From NCBI GenBank assembly GCA_023392225.1, contig JAEVZM010000713.1, positions 1 through 21,790 of the forward strand: 21,790 nt of DNA. Direction: 5' to 3'. The notes beneath the pieces were generated by a model. It saw nothing but the letters and a program-made list of their open reading frames with translations. It was not told the DNA's origin and did no database searches. How positions within the stretch are numbered: the stretch's first letter is position 1; every line of letters begins with the position of its first letter. This document shows, piece by piece, positions 15,892-21,790 of the stretch. This stretch comes from Pseudomonadota bacterium (lineage in GTDB: Bacteria; Pseudomonadota; Alphaproteobacteria; Rhizobiales; Kaistiaceae). Position numbers and translations under genes: made by a program.

Positions 15892-16743
15892 TCACCACCC
15901 TATCGGCGCCGCGCCGAGGGCGGCGAGCGCGGCGTTGCAGGCAAGGAACGGGTTCTCCAAGGCGAGCACCTTCTCGGCGAAGGCAGGATGCTCGCGGAGG
16001 ATGACGGCGTTGCTGCCGTGGATGCCCTCCTCGAGCCCGGCGGCGGCGAGCGCCTGCGCGGCCTGGCCGCCGAAGGCCATGAACACGGTCGGCGTGCCGC
16101 GGTCGGCAAGGGTGCGGAGCACGGCGGCGATCACCAGGCGCCACAGCGGCAGGTGGCCGTCGGTCTGGTGCGGGTCGCCGGCGACCTGGAAGCGGCTGAG
16201 CGTGAAGGACGAGTTGAGGAGGAGGACGCCCTGGCGGACCCAGGGGTCCATGATCTCCGCCGCCGGTTCGACCGCGACGCGGCCGGCCTCGATGTCGGCG
16301 ATCGTCCGATCCCAGTCGGCGACCGAGGCGGCGTAGCGCGCATCGCCGGTGCGGGCGGCGACGACGAGCTGCAGCCAGGTGCGGATGCTCTTCGAGAACA
16401 TCTTCTCGAGCTCGCGCCAGCGGGCGACGTTGCCGGCCTCGAAGGCGCGGCCGGTGGCGAATGCGGCACAGGGATAGGGGTCCTGGCCGAGGATGACGAC
16501 GCGGACGTCCGCCGGCGCGATGCCGTCGAAGCCGCGCAGCATGTGGGCACCCTTCGGCGCGCCGGGGTAGATGCGACCGCGGCGCGGCGGGAACACCGGC
16601 TCCCAGGCCTCCAGCACGAGCGCCGGATCGATCGCGTCATAGTCCGGCTCGACGCCGGCGAGCATCGGCTGCCAGTTCCGGTCGAGGTCGTGGTGCCAGC
16701 CGGCGAGAATCTCCCGCATCGCCTCGTTGAGAGCCTGTGCCAT
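15892..16743 (-). CDS. Family 1 uracil-DNA-glycosylase-like protein with altered DNA loop
   Basis: A 283-residue protein clearly related to E. coli Ung. Motif A is VVILGQDPYP (82-91), with catalytic Asp88 and the thymine-excluding Tyr90. The uracil-stacking Phe is F101, WVRQGVLLLNSSFTL contains the uracil-reading Asn177, FMAFGGQAAQ matches the Ung FLLWGSHAQ segment, and His252 starts motif B. The C-terminus (PFLACNAALAALGAAPIGW) also aligns with Ung. Motif B is HPAFAEK rather than HPSPLSA, so the serine/proline loop and intercalating leucine are changed. There is also an insertion of about 45 residues between motif A and the LLLN motif. Chemistry on uracil is plausible; ordinary DNA scanning is less certain. 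It is the first gene of a leftward operon whose promoter contains RutR-type operators. Confidence 0.85.
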   Translation of the reverse strand: MAQALNEAMREILAGWHHDLDRNWQPMLAGVEPDYDAIDPALVLEAWEPVFPPRRGRIYPGAPKGAHMLRGFDGIAPADVRVVILGQDPYPCAAFATGRAFEAGNVARWRELEKMFSKSIRTWLQLVVAARTGDARYAASVADWDRTIADIEAGRVAVEPAAEIMDPWVRQGVLLLNSSFTLSRFQVAGDPHQTDGHLPLWRLVIAAVLRTLADRGTPTVFMAFGGQAAQALAAAGLEEGIHGSNAVILREHPAFAEKVLALENPFLACNAALAALGAAPIGW

Positions 16744-16772
16744 GGTCCTCGCCCGCTCGTCGCCGATGGCCG

Positions 16773-16802
16773 ACGATAGGCGAAAGCTGACGGTGGCGTC
16801 AA
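16773..16802 (-). promoter_or_regulatory. Putative promoter of the UDG-like/GMC/NIPSNAP operon
   Basis: On the minus strand, TTGACG (16802-16797), an 18-base spacer and TATCGT (16778-16773) form a promoter laid out like that of the transporter operon at 7125-7154: same hexamer spacing, same -10 sequence and the same 5-bp distance from operator edge to -10. Transcription would start near 16766, 23 bases before the ATG at 16743. The -35 lies inside the operator, consistent with repression. Confidence 0.6.
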
Positions 16803-16805
16803 CTT
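16784..16805. promoter_or_regulatory. RutR-type operator, proximal to the UDG-like gene
   Basis: Inverted repeat AAGCTGACG-N4-CGTCAACTT (centre GTGG), with 8 of 9 arm positions paired. It has the same AAG-x-TGAC/GTCAACTT arms as the operators at 7136-7190. It lies 41 bp upstream of the UDG-like start and about 100 bp upstream of the RutR-like start, so one site could serve both directions. Confidence 0.7.
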
Positions 16806-16817
16806 TTCATCACGCCG

Positions 16818-16839
16818 GACCTGACGCCTGCGTCCACTT
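16818..16839. promoter_or_regulatory. RutR-type operator, second copy near rutR
   Basis: A weaker palindrome, GACCTGACG-N4-CGTCCACTT, with an intact TGACG-N4-CGTC core. The right arm matches the consensus arm CGTCAACTT at 8 of 9 positions and the left at 6 of 9. Its centre is 34 bp from that of the neighbouring operator, nearly the 33 bp seen at 7136-7190. It could also cover a rightward promoter for the TetR gene (autoregulation). Confidence 0.55.
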
Positions 16840-16906
16840 TCCATAAGGACATCCGGCCTCGCCCTCGGCGACAGTTCGCCCCGCCGGCGTGGAGACGGGT
16901 GCGGAG

Positions 16907-17563
16907 ATGGCGAAGGAGAAGGGCGTGCGGAACGGCGAGGCCGGCGACAGCCGCATCGCCGCCCGCAACAAGAAGGCGATCCTCGGGGCGGCGATCGGCG
17001 TGTTCATCGAGAAGGGCTATGACGGCGCCAGCATCGCCGAGATCGCCAAGCGCGCCGGGCTGCCCAAGGCCAACGTCTACTACTATTTCGGCTCCAAGGA
17101 GACGATCTACCGGACGATCATCGGCGACCTGATCGACGAGTGGGACCGGGCGCTCGACCATCTCGACCCGGAGCGCGAGCCGGCCGAGGCGCTCTCCGCC
17201 TATATCCGTGCCAAGCTCGACTTCTCGCGCCGGCATGCGGCGCAGTCGCGGATGTTCGCCAACGAGGCGGTGCATGGCGGCCGCTTCCTCAGCCGCAAGG
17301 ATCGGGCGCACATGCTGAAGGTGACGCTCCGCAAGGCGCCGGTGTTCGAGGCCTGGGCCAAGGCGGGCAAGATGGACCCGGTCGACCCGGCGCATCTCTT
17401 CATCATGATCTGGGCGACGACGCAGTACTATGCCGACTACGAGATCCTCGCCGAGACCCACCTCGAGACCCGCCGGCTGACGGTCCGCGACTTCGACCGC
17501 GCCGCGGAGACGATCATCGGCGTCGTGCTGAAAGGCTGCGGGATCGCGCCACGGGGGACTTGA
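16907..17563 (+). CDS. rutR: RutR-like TetR-family regulator of pyrimidine utilisation
   Basis: This 218-residue repressor closely resembles E. coli RutR, which senses uracil/thymine. The N-terminal HTH is SIAEIAKRAGLPKANVYYYF (42-61), followed by GSKETIY. The C-terminal YcdC-type sensor domain shares many positions recalled from RutR: YIRAKLDFSRRHAAQSRMF, WAKAGKMDPVDPAHLFIMIW and the TQYYAD segment (172-177), which corresponds to RutR WASTQHYAD. The ATG at 16907 is chosen because GGAG lies upstream at 16891-16894; a GTG at 16889 would add six residues and has no ribosome binding site. RutR-type palindromes lie just upstream and also at 7136-7190. A dehydratase gene follows by 46 bp. The effector in this organism could be uracil, thymine or another base. 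Confidence 0.85.
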   Translation: MAKEKGVRNGEAGDSRIAARNKKAILGAAIGVFIEKGYDGASIAEIAKRAGLPKANVYYYFGSKETIYRTIIGDLIDEWDRALDHLDPEREPAEALSAYIRAKLDFSRRHAAQSRMFANEAVHGGRFLSRKDRAHMLKVTLRKAPVFEAWAKAGKMDPVDPAHLFIMIWATTQYYADYEILAETHLETRRLTVRDFDRAAETIIGVVLKGCGIAPRGT

Positions 17564-17609
17564 CGGCGCCCCCGAGAGGGTGGACGTCCCTCGGCGGGGA
17601 GGACGTGCC

Positions 17610-19316
17610 ATGAGCAAGGATGCACCGCCGCGGGGCCTGGCCCGGGGGCTGACCAATTACGGCGACCGCGCGTTCGCGGCCTATCTCCGCCGCTCGTTCG
17701 CCAAGTCCATGGGCTATTCCGACGAGATGCTCGCCCGGCCGGTGGTCGGCATCTGCTACACCGGGTCGGACTTCAACAACTGCCACCGGCACTTCCCCGA
17801 GCTGCTCGAGGCGGTGAAGCGCGGCGTGCTGGCCGAGGGCGCGCTGCCACTCGCCTTTCCCGTCACCTCGCTCGGCGAGGCGTTCCTCAGCCCGACCAGC
17901 CTTAAGTTCCGGAACCTCATGGCGATGGACGTCGAGGAGATGATCCGCGCCCAGCCGATGGATTCGGTGGTGCTGATGGCCGGCTGCGACAAGACCGTGC
18001 CGGCGGCGCTGATGGGCGCGGTTTCGGCCGACGTGCCGGCGGTGATGCTGGTCGGTGGGCCGATGATGACCGGCCGCTACCGCGGCGAGCGGCTCGGCGC
18101 CTGCACCGACTGCCGCCGCTTCTGGGCGGCCTATCGCGGCGGCAGGGTGTCGAGCGAGGAGATCGCCGAGGTCGAGGGGAATCTCGCGGTCTCCGCCGGC
18201 ACCTGCGCGGTGATGGGCACGGCGAGCACCATGGCGTGCCTGGTCGAGGCGCTCGGCTTCGGCCTGCCGGGCTCGGCGAGCGCGCCGGCGGTCCATGCCG
18301 ACCGGATGCGGATCGCGGAAGAGTCCGGACGGCGCGCGGCGCGGCTCATCGCCGAGCCGATCCGGCCGAGGGCGCTGGTGACGCGCGAGTCGGTCGAGAA
18401 CGCGCTCCGGGTGCTGCTGGCGTTGTCGGGCTCGACTAACGCGGTGATCCACCTCACCGCCATCGCCGGCCGGAACGGCATCCGAGTCACCCTCGACGAC
18501 CTCAACCGGCTTGCCGCCGACACCCCGACACTGGTCGACCTCAAGCCGATCGGCGACAACTACATGGAGGATCTCCACGCCGCCGGCGGCATGGGCGGGG
18601 TGCTCGCCGAGCTTGCGCCGCTCCTCCACCTCGACACGCCGACGATCACCGGCGAGACGCTGCGGGAGCGGCTGGCGCGCGAGTCCGGCCGCTATGTCGA
18701 CCGGGCGGTGATCCGCTCCCGCGAGGCGCCGCTCGCGCCCGACGGCGGGCTGATCGGCCTCACCGGCACGCTCGCCCCGGGCGGCGCGCTGCTGAAGCGC
18801 GGCGCCGCAACCCCGGCGCTGATGGAACACACCGGCCGCGCGGTGGTGTTCGCCTCGCTCGAGGACCTCGAGGCACGGATCGACGACCCCGACCTCGACG
18901 TCGGGCCGGACGACGTGCTGGTGCTCCAGAACGCCGGCCCGCGCAGCCCCTCCGGCATGCCCGAGGCGGGCTACCTGCCGATCCCCAAAAAGCTCGCGGC
19001 GCAGGGCGTCAAGGACATGGTCCGGATCTCCGACGCGCGGATGAGCGGCACCGCCTTCGGCACCATCGTCCTCCACGTCACGCCGGAGGCGGCGGTCGGC
19101 GGGCCGCTGGCGCTGGTCCGGAGCGGCGACCGGATCGCGCTCTCGGCATCGCGCGGCACCATCGACCTCCTGGTCGCGCCGGCCGAGCTGGAGCGCCGGC
19201 GGGCCGACTTGCCGCCGCCGCCGGCCGAGGCCGAGCGGGGCTATGCCGCGCTCTATGCGCGGACCGTGCTGCCGGCGACCGAGGGCTGCGACTTCGACTT
19301 CCTCCGCGGGCCGTAG
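17610..19316 (+). CDS. IlvD/Edd-family dehydratase, probable sugar-acid (aldonate) dehydratase
   Basis: A 568-residue Fe-S dehydratase that removes water from a dihydroxy acid to give a 2-keto-3-deoxy acid. Three cysteines expected to hold a 2Fe-2S cluster are present: C49 in GICYTG, C126 in AGCDKTVPA and C199 in GTCAVMG. K128 is the likely carbamylated, metal-binding lysine. The catalytic Ser is S479 in SDARMSGTAFGT. ACTDCRRFWAAYR (164-176) is characteristic of the pentonate dehydratases such as L-arabinonate dehydratase rather than true branched-chain IlvD. GGGGAGGA precedes the ATG at 17610; a short upstream extension is not needed. It probably forms a transcript with the RutR-like gene. 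The substrate could be arabinonate, ribonate, xylonate or a related acid. Confidence 0.88.
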   Translation: MSKDAPPRGLARGLTNYGDRAFAAYLRRSFAKSMGYSDEMLARPVVGICYTGSDFNNCHRHFPELLEAVKRGVLAEGALPLAFPVTSLGEAFLSPTSLKFRNLMAMDVEEMIRAQPMDSVVLMAGCDKTVPAALMGAVSADVPAVMLVGGPMMTGRYRGERLGACTDCRRFWAAYRGGRVSSEEIAEVEGNLAVSAGTCAVMGTASTMACLVEALGFGLPGSASAPAVHADRMRIAEESGRRAARLIAEPIRPRALVTRESVENALRVLLALSGSTNAVIHLTAIAGRNGIRVTLDDLNRLAADTPTLVDLKPIGDNYMEDLHAAGGMGGVLAELAPLLHLDTPTITGETLRERLARESGRYVDRAVIRSREAPLAPDGGLIGLTGTLAPGGALLKRGAATPALMEHTGRAVVFASLEDLEARIDDPDLDVGPDDVLVLQNAGPRSPSGMPEAGYLPIPKKLAAQGVKDMVRISDARMSGTAFGTIVLHVTPEAAVGGPLALVRSGDRIALSASRGTIDLLVAPAELERRRADLPPPPAEAERGYAALYARTVLPATEGCDFDFLRGP

Positions 19317-19323
19317 ACCTGCG

Positions 19324-19366
19324 TGCTTCGAGGCCTCGCGTCGCGAAGCTCCTCAGCATGAGGAGG
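19324..19366 (+). repeat. Palindromic intergenic repeat, copy 1
   Basis: The element contains a GCTTCG/CGAAGC inverted repeat (19325-19349) followed by CCTCAGCATGAGG (19351-19363). This layout matches the short palindromic elements widespread between genes in Rhizobiales and relatives. It sits between two convergent genes and could act in transcript ending or stability. Confidence 0.6.
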
Positions 19367-19395
19367 CTGGCGGCCCCGGGGGGCGTTCATAGACT

Positions 19396-19437
19396 TCCTC
19401 ATCCTGAGGTGCCCGCCGGCAGGCGGGCCGCGGAGGG
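19396..19437 (-). repeat. Palindromic intergenic repeat, copy 2 (inverted)
   Basis: CCTCATCCTGAGG (19397-19409) is followed by a GCCCGCC/GGCGGGC hairpin with a 4-nt loop (19411-19428). The order of parts is reversed relative to copy 1, so the two are in opposite orientation about 30 bp apart. Beyond these elements the 19317-19459 gap shows no gene. Confidence 0.6.
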
Positions 19438-19459
19438 GGCAGGCTCGACTCCAACCGCT

Positions 19460-21223
19460 TCAAGCGGACGGTGATCCCCGAAGCGCGCGGGTGCGGGCCT
19501 CGTCGAGTGCCATGTCCTCGCCGATGGCGACGCCGTAGACCGACTCGGCGCGGGCGCGGCTGACCCAGCCCTCGCGGACGTCGTCGAGCACCTTCTCGGG
19601 GCTGCGCTCGTGCGGGCTGCCATAGCCGCCGCCGCCGCAGCTGATCGAGACCATCGCCTCGTCCGGCCCGACCAGCACCTCGGCGCAGCCGGGGACCGGC
19701 TCGAGCCGGCCGTCGGCGTGGCGGAGGAACTGCGAGGAGGCGCCGCCGGCGAGGCCGCCGCGAACGCCCCGGGCCGGGTTGGCGTTGCCGTCGCTCACAT
19801 AGGCGACGGTCATCGCGCAATCGAGCGGCGAGAATTCCGAGTAGGCCGACAGCGCGCCGCGGGTGCGGCCGGCGCCCTCGGTGTCGGGCATCAGGCGGCG
19901 GGCATGGACGAAGATCGGGTGGCGCAGCTCGTCGATCTCGATCGAGTCCTGGTAGCACATGCCGGCATTGCCGACATGCATGATGGTCAGCCAGCCGTCG
20001 GTGGTCGGCGTGCCGGCGCCGCCGGTGCAGCCGAGATAGACCTCGTTGACGAAGGGCTCGCCGTCATGGACGCCCGAGACCACGCCGGAGGAGGGCGGGA
20101 TGCAGGCGCCGGCCTCGGCCATGCCGAGCCCGTCGGCGAGCTCGGCGAGGATACCCTGCACCGGGTTGGCGACGCGGTCGGCGAGGTTGGTGGTCGCTAC
20201 CGAGCACGAGGTCGGGTGGCGCGGGATGCCGACGCAGCAGTTCTCGCGGAGATGGACGCGGATACGACGAAAGCTGCCCTCGTTCTTCGGCACGGTATGG
20301 TCGATCGAGTTGAAGATGCCGACCATCGGCGCCGAGCGGGCGCAGCCCTCGGAGAGGTTGATGCCGTTCTCCATGCAGTCGGGATTGTCGGTGAGGTCGA
20401 CCTCGATCATCGCGTTCTCGGGGTCGACGTCGACGGTGACCTTGATCTCGACGCCGTCGTCCGGCGTGCCGGGGAACGGGTCGTGGCGGGCGGAGCGGGT
20501 GAGGCGGCCGCGCGAGATGGTGCGGATCACCTCCTTCATGCGGTCCTCGCTGTAGTCGAACCACTGGCCGACATAGGCCTCGAGCACGTCCCAGCCGACC
20601 TCGCGGCCGAGCGCCAGCACCTCGCGCTCGCCGACCCGGGCCGAGCCGAGGGTGGCGAGGTAGTCGCCCCACCACTGGTCGGGCACGCGGATGCGCATCT
20701 GGCACATGCGCACGATGTCCATCTCGTGCTGGTAGTCCGACTGGATGCGGACGGCGGGGAAGATCAGCGCGCCCTCGGCATAGACGTCCTTCGCGGCGCC
20801 CATATAGGTGGTCGGGAGGGCATTGCCGCAGTCGGCCTGGTGGCCCTTGGCGAGCACCGTGAAGCGGTGGATGCCCTCGTCGTCGATCACCGGCACGAGG
20901 ATGCTGTGGTCGGCCGGGTGGGTGCAGCCGTGATAGGGCGAGTTGTGGAGGAAGGCGTCCCCGCGGCGCAGCACCGGGTGGTTGTCGGGCATGGTCCGGG
21001 CCATCACCTCGGGGCCGCGCAGCACGTGGATCGGCAGGCTGTCGGAGGCGGTGAGCAGCTCGTGCTTGGCGGTCAGGATCACGCAGGAGAAGTCGCGGGC
21101 AATGGTGAGGATGCCCGAGCGGCCGGTCCGCTGCAGCGTATTGGCCATCTTGCGGGCGATGCCCTCGAAGCGGGCGGTGAGGACGGCGAGCTGGACGCCG
21201 CTCATGCTGTTGGCGATGGTCAT
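19460..21223 (-). CDS. hyuB: Hydantoinase B/oxoprolinase family protein
   Basis: This 587-residue protein is the B subunit of an ATP-dependent hydantoinase/5-oxoprolinase-type enzyme, which opens cyclic ureides or lactams together with subunit A. Family features are LLTASDSLPIHVLRGPEVM near 56-75, GDAFLHNSPYHGCTHPADHS near 88-107, and a glycine-rich C-terminal part (RGGLAGGASSQFL, SCGGGGYGSPHER). Length is typical of HyuB (about 550-600). It starts at 21223, 14 bp after the A-subunit stop, with a strong GAGGAGGGG ribosome binding site. Members of this family also include acetone/acetophenone carboxylase subunits, so the exact substrate is open. In this neighbourhood a hydantoin or pyrimidine-derived ring is attractive but unproven. 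Confidence 0.93.
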   Translation of the reverse strand: MTIANSMSGVQLAVLTARFEGIARKMANTLQRTGRSGILTIARDFSCVILTAKHELLTASDSLPIHVLRGPEVMARTMPDNHPVLRRGDAFLHNSPYHGCTHPADHSILVPVIDDEGIHRFTVLAKGHQADCGNALPTTYMGAAKDVYAEGALIFPAVRIQSDYQHEMDIVRMCQMRIRVPDQWWGDYLATLGSARVGEREVLALGREVGWDVLEAYVGQWFDYSEDRMKEVIRTISRGRLTRSARHDPFPGTPDDGVEIKVTVDVDPENAMIEVDLTDNPDCMENGINLSEGCARSAPMVGIFNSIDHTVPKNEGSFRRIRVHLRENCCVGIPRHPTSCSVATTNLADRVANPVQGILAELADGLGMAEAGACIPPSSGVVSGVHDGEPFVNEVYLGCTGGAGTPTTDGWLTIMHVGNAGMCYQDSIEIDELRHPIFVHARRLMPDTEGAGRTRGALSAYSEFSPLDCAMTVAYVSDGNANPARGVRGGLAGGASSQFLRHADGRLEPVPGCAEVLVGPDEAMVSISCGGGGYGSPHERSPEKVLDDVREGWVSRARAESVYGVAIGEDMALDEARTRALRGSPSA

Positions 21224-21237
21224 CGTCTTTCCCCTCC

Positions 21238-21790
21238 TCAGCGAACCGCGATGATCAGCGTGCCGCCCGCATCGCGCCGGGCGCGGGCGCCGGGCTCGAC
21301 GACGACGGACGTGAAGCCCGATTCGACGATGGCCGGTCCGGCCACCTCGGTGCCCTCCGGCAGCGTCTCGAAGTCGTGCACGCTCGCCTCGACCCAGCCA
21401 GTGGTGGCAAAGTAGACCCGCCGGGTGGGCGTCGCCCTGGCGGTGCCGGAGGCGGCGAGCCGTCCGGGGGCGGGCGAGCCGATGCGGCAGCGGATGGTCG
21501 CGTTCCAGCCGATCATCTCGACCTCGGCGCCGGGATCGCTGACGGCGAAGATCTCCTGGTGGGTGTCGTGGAAGTCGGCGACCAGTGCGGCGAGGTCGTC
21601 GGCCGTCCCGATGCGGCTCGCGCGGAGCGGCACCTCGATCTCCCAGGCCTGGTCGAGGTAGCGGGCCTCGGTGGTCCAGTCGATGCCGACCAGCTCGGCG
21701 TCGGGGCCGGTCTTGTCGAGGAACGCGTGGCAGCGTTGCTCGAGCCCGGCGAGCACGGCGCCGACGCCGGCGAAGTCGAAGGCGCTGCTC
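21238..21790 (-). CDS. hyuA: Hydantoinase A/oxoprolinase family protein, C-terminal part
   Basis: The last 183 residues of a HyuA-type subunit, open to the right edge of the window, so its start lies beyond 21790. Visible features are SSAFDFAGVG, RYLDQAWEIEVPL, HQEIFAVSDPGAEVEMIGWN and the C-terminal EGTEVAGPAIVESGFTSVVV, all typical of the end of this roughly 690-residue family. The ATPase-like N-terminal half is not visible. Its stop codon is directly followed by the ribosome binding site of the B-subunit gene, as in most HyuAB operons. Confidence 0.9.
   Translation of the reverse strand, partial: SSAFDFAGVGAVLAGLEQRCHAFLDKTGPDAELVGIDWTTEARYLDQAWEIEVPLRASRIGTADDLAALVADFHDTHQEIFAVSDPGAEVEMIGWNATIRCRIGSPAPGRLAASGTARATPTRRVYFATTGWVEASVHDFETLPEGTEVAGPAIVESGFTSVVVEPGARARRDAGGTLIIAVR

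Noticed and set aside
15887..16144. N-terminal extension of the GMC oxidoreductase frame
   Set aside because: It overlaps the UDG-like gene and is Arg/Pro-rich; the FAD-binding domain starts normally from the ATG at 15886.
17610..19316. Biosynthetic dihydroxy-acid dehydratase (IlvD)
   Set aside because: The ACTDCRRFW motif and the catabolic neighbourhood fit the sugar-acid dehydratase subgroup better.

Overview
The window is very GC-rich and tightly packed, with heavily G/C-biased third codon positions, twin-arginine signals on both substrate-binding proteins and the CCTCA-N3-TGAGG type of palindromic repeat common in Rhizobiales and relatives. Together these suggest an alphaproteobacterium; the genus cannot be named from the sequence alone. 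No rRNA, tRNA, CRISPR array, transposase or phage gene was seen.

Region 1 (1-7190, minus strand) is a nucleoside uptake and salvage operon, read right to left. It encodes a BMP-family substrate-binding protein, a double ABC ATPase, two permeases, a VOC-fold protein, a thymidine-phosphorylase family protein and a nucleoside hydrolase cut by the window edge. Gaps are 23 bp or less, and two junctions overlap by 1-4 bp. Upstream (7125-7190) lies a pair of TTGAC-N6-GTCAA palindromes resembling the E. coli RutR site, the nearer one overlapping a probable promoter. A 49-codon small ORF with a strong ribosome binding site lies in the leader.

Region 2 (7261-9786) holds a cytochrome P450 and a second BMP substrate-binding protein, a close paralogue (about 85% identical in the mature part) of the first but with no ABC partners of its own. 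Region 3 (9835-13916, plus strand) has two AraC-family regulators and a secreted VWA protein with a cysteine-paired C-terminal domain.

Region 4 (13921-19316) is centred on a divergent control region at 16744-16906. Leftward runs an operon of a family 1 uracil-DNA-glycosylase-like protein, a GMC flavoprotein oxidoreductase and a NIPSNAP protein. Rightward run a RutR-like TetR regulator and an IlvD/Edd-family sugar-acid dehydratase. This control region has the same paired operators and the same operator-N5-TATCGT promoter layout as the nucleoside transporter operon, 10 kb away. The simplest reading is one pyrimidine-responsive regulator controlling both loci. Region 5 (19324-21790) has an inverted pair of palindromic repeats, then hydantoinase/oxoprolinase B and the C-terminal part of its A subunit on the minus strand.

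Taken together, the window looks like a locus for importing and dismantling nucleosides or related cyclic ureides: uptake, glycosidic cleavage, ring opening by HyuAB, and sugar-acid processing by GMC oxidoreductase and dehydratase. The most notable points are the shared RutR-type promoter design, a UDG-like gene placed under a probable uracil sensor, and a thymidine-phosphorylase homologue with a rewritten active-site signature.
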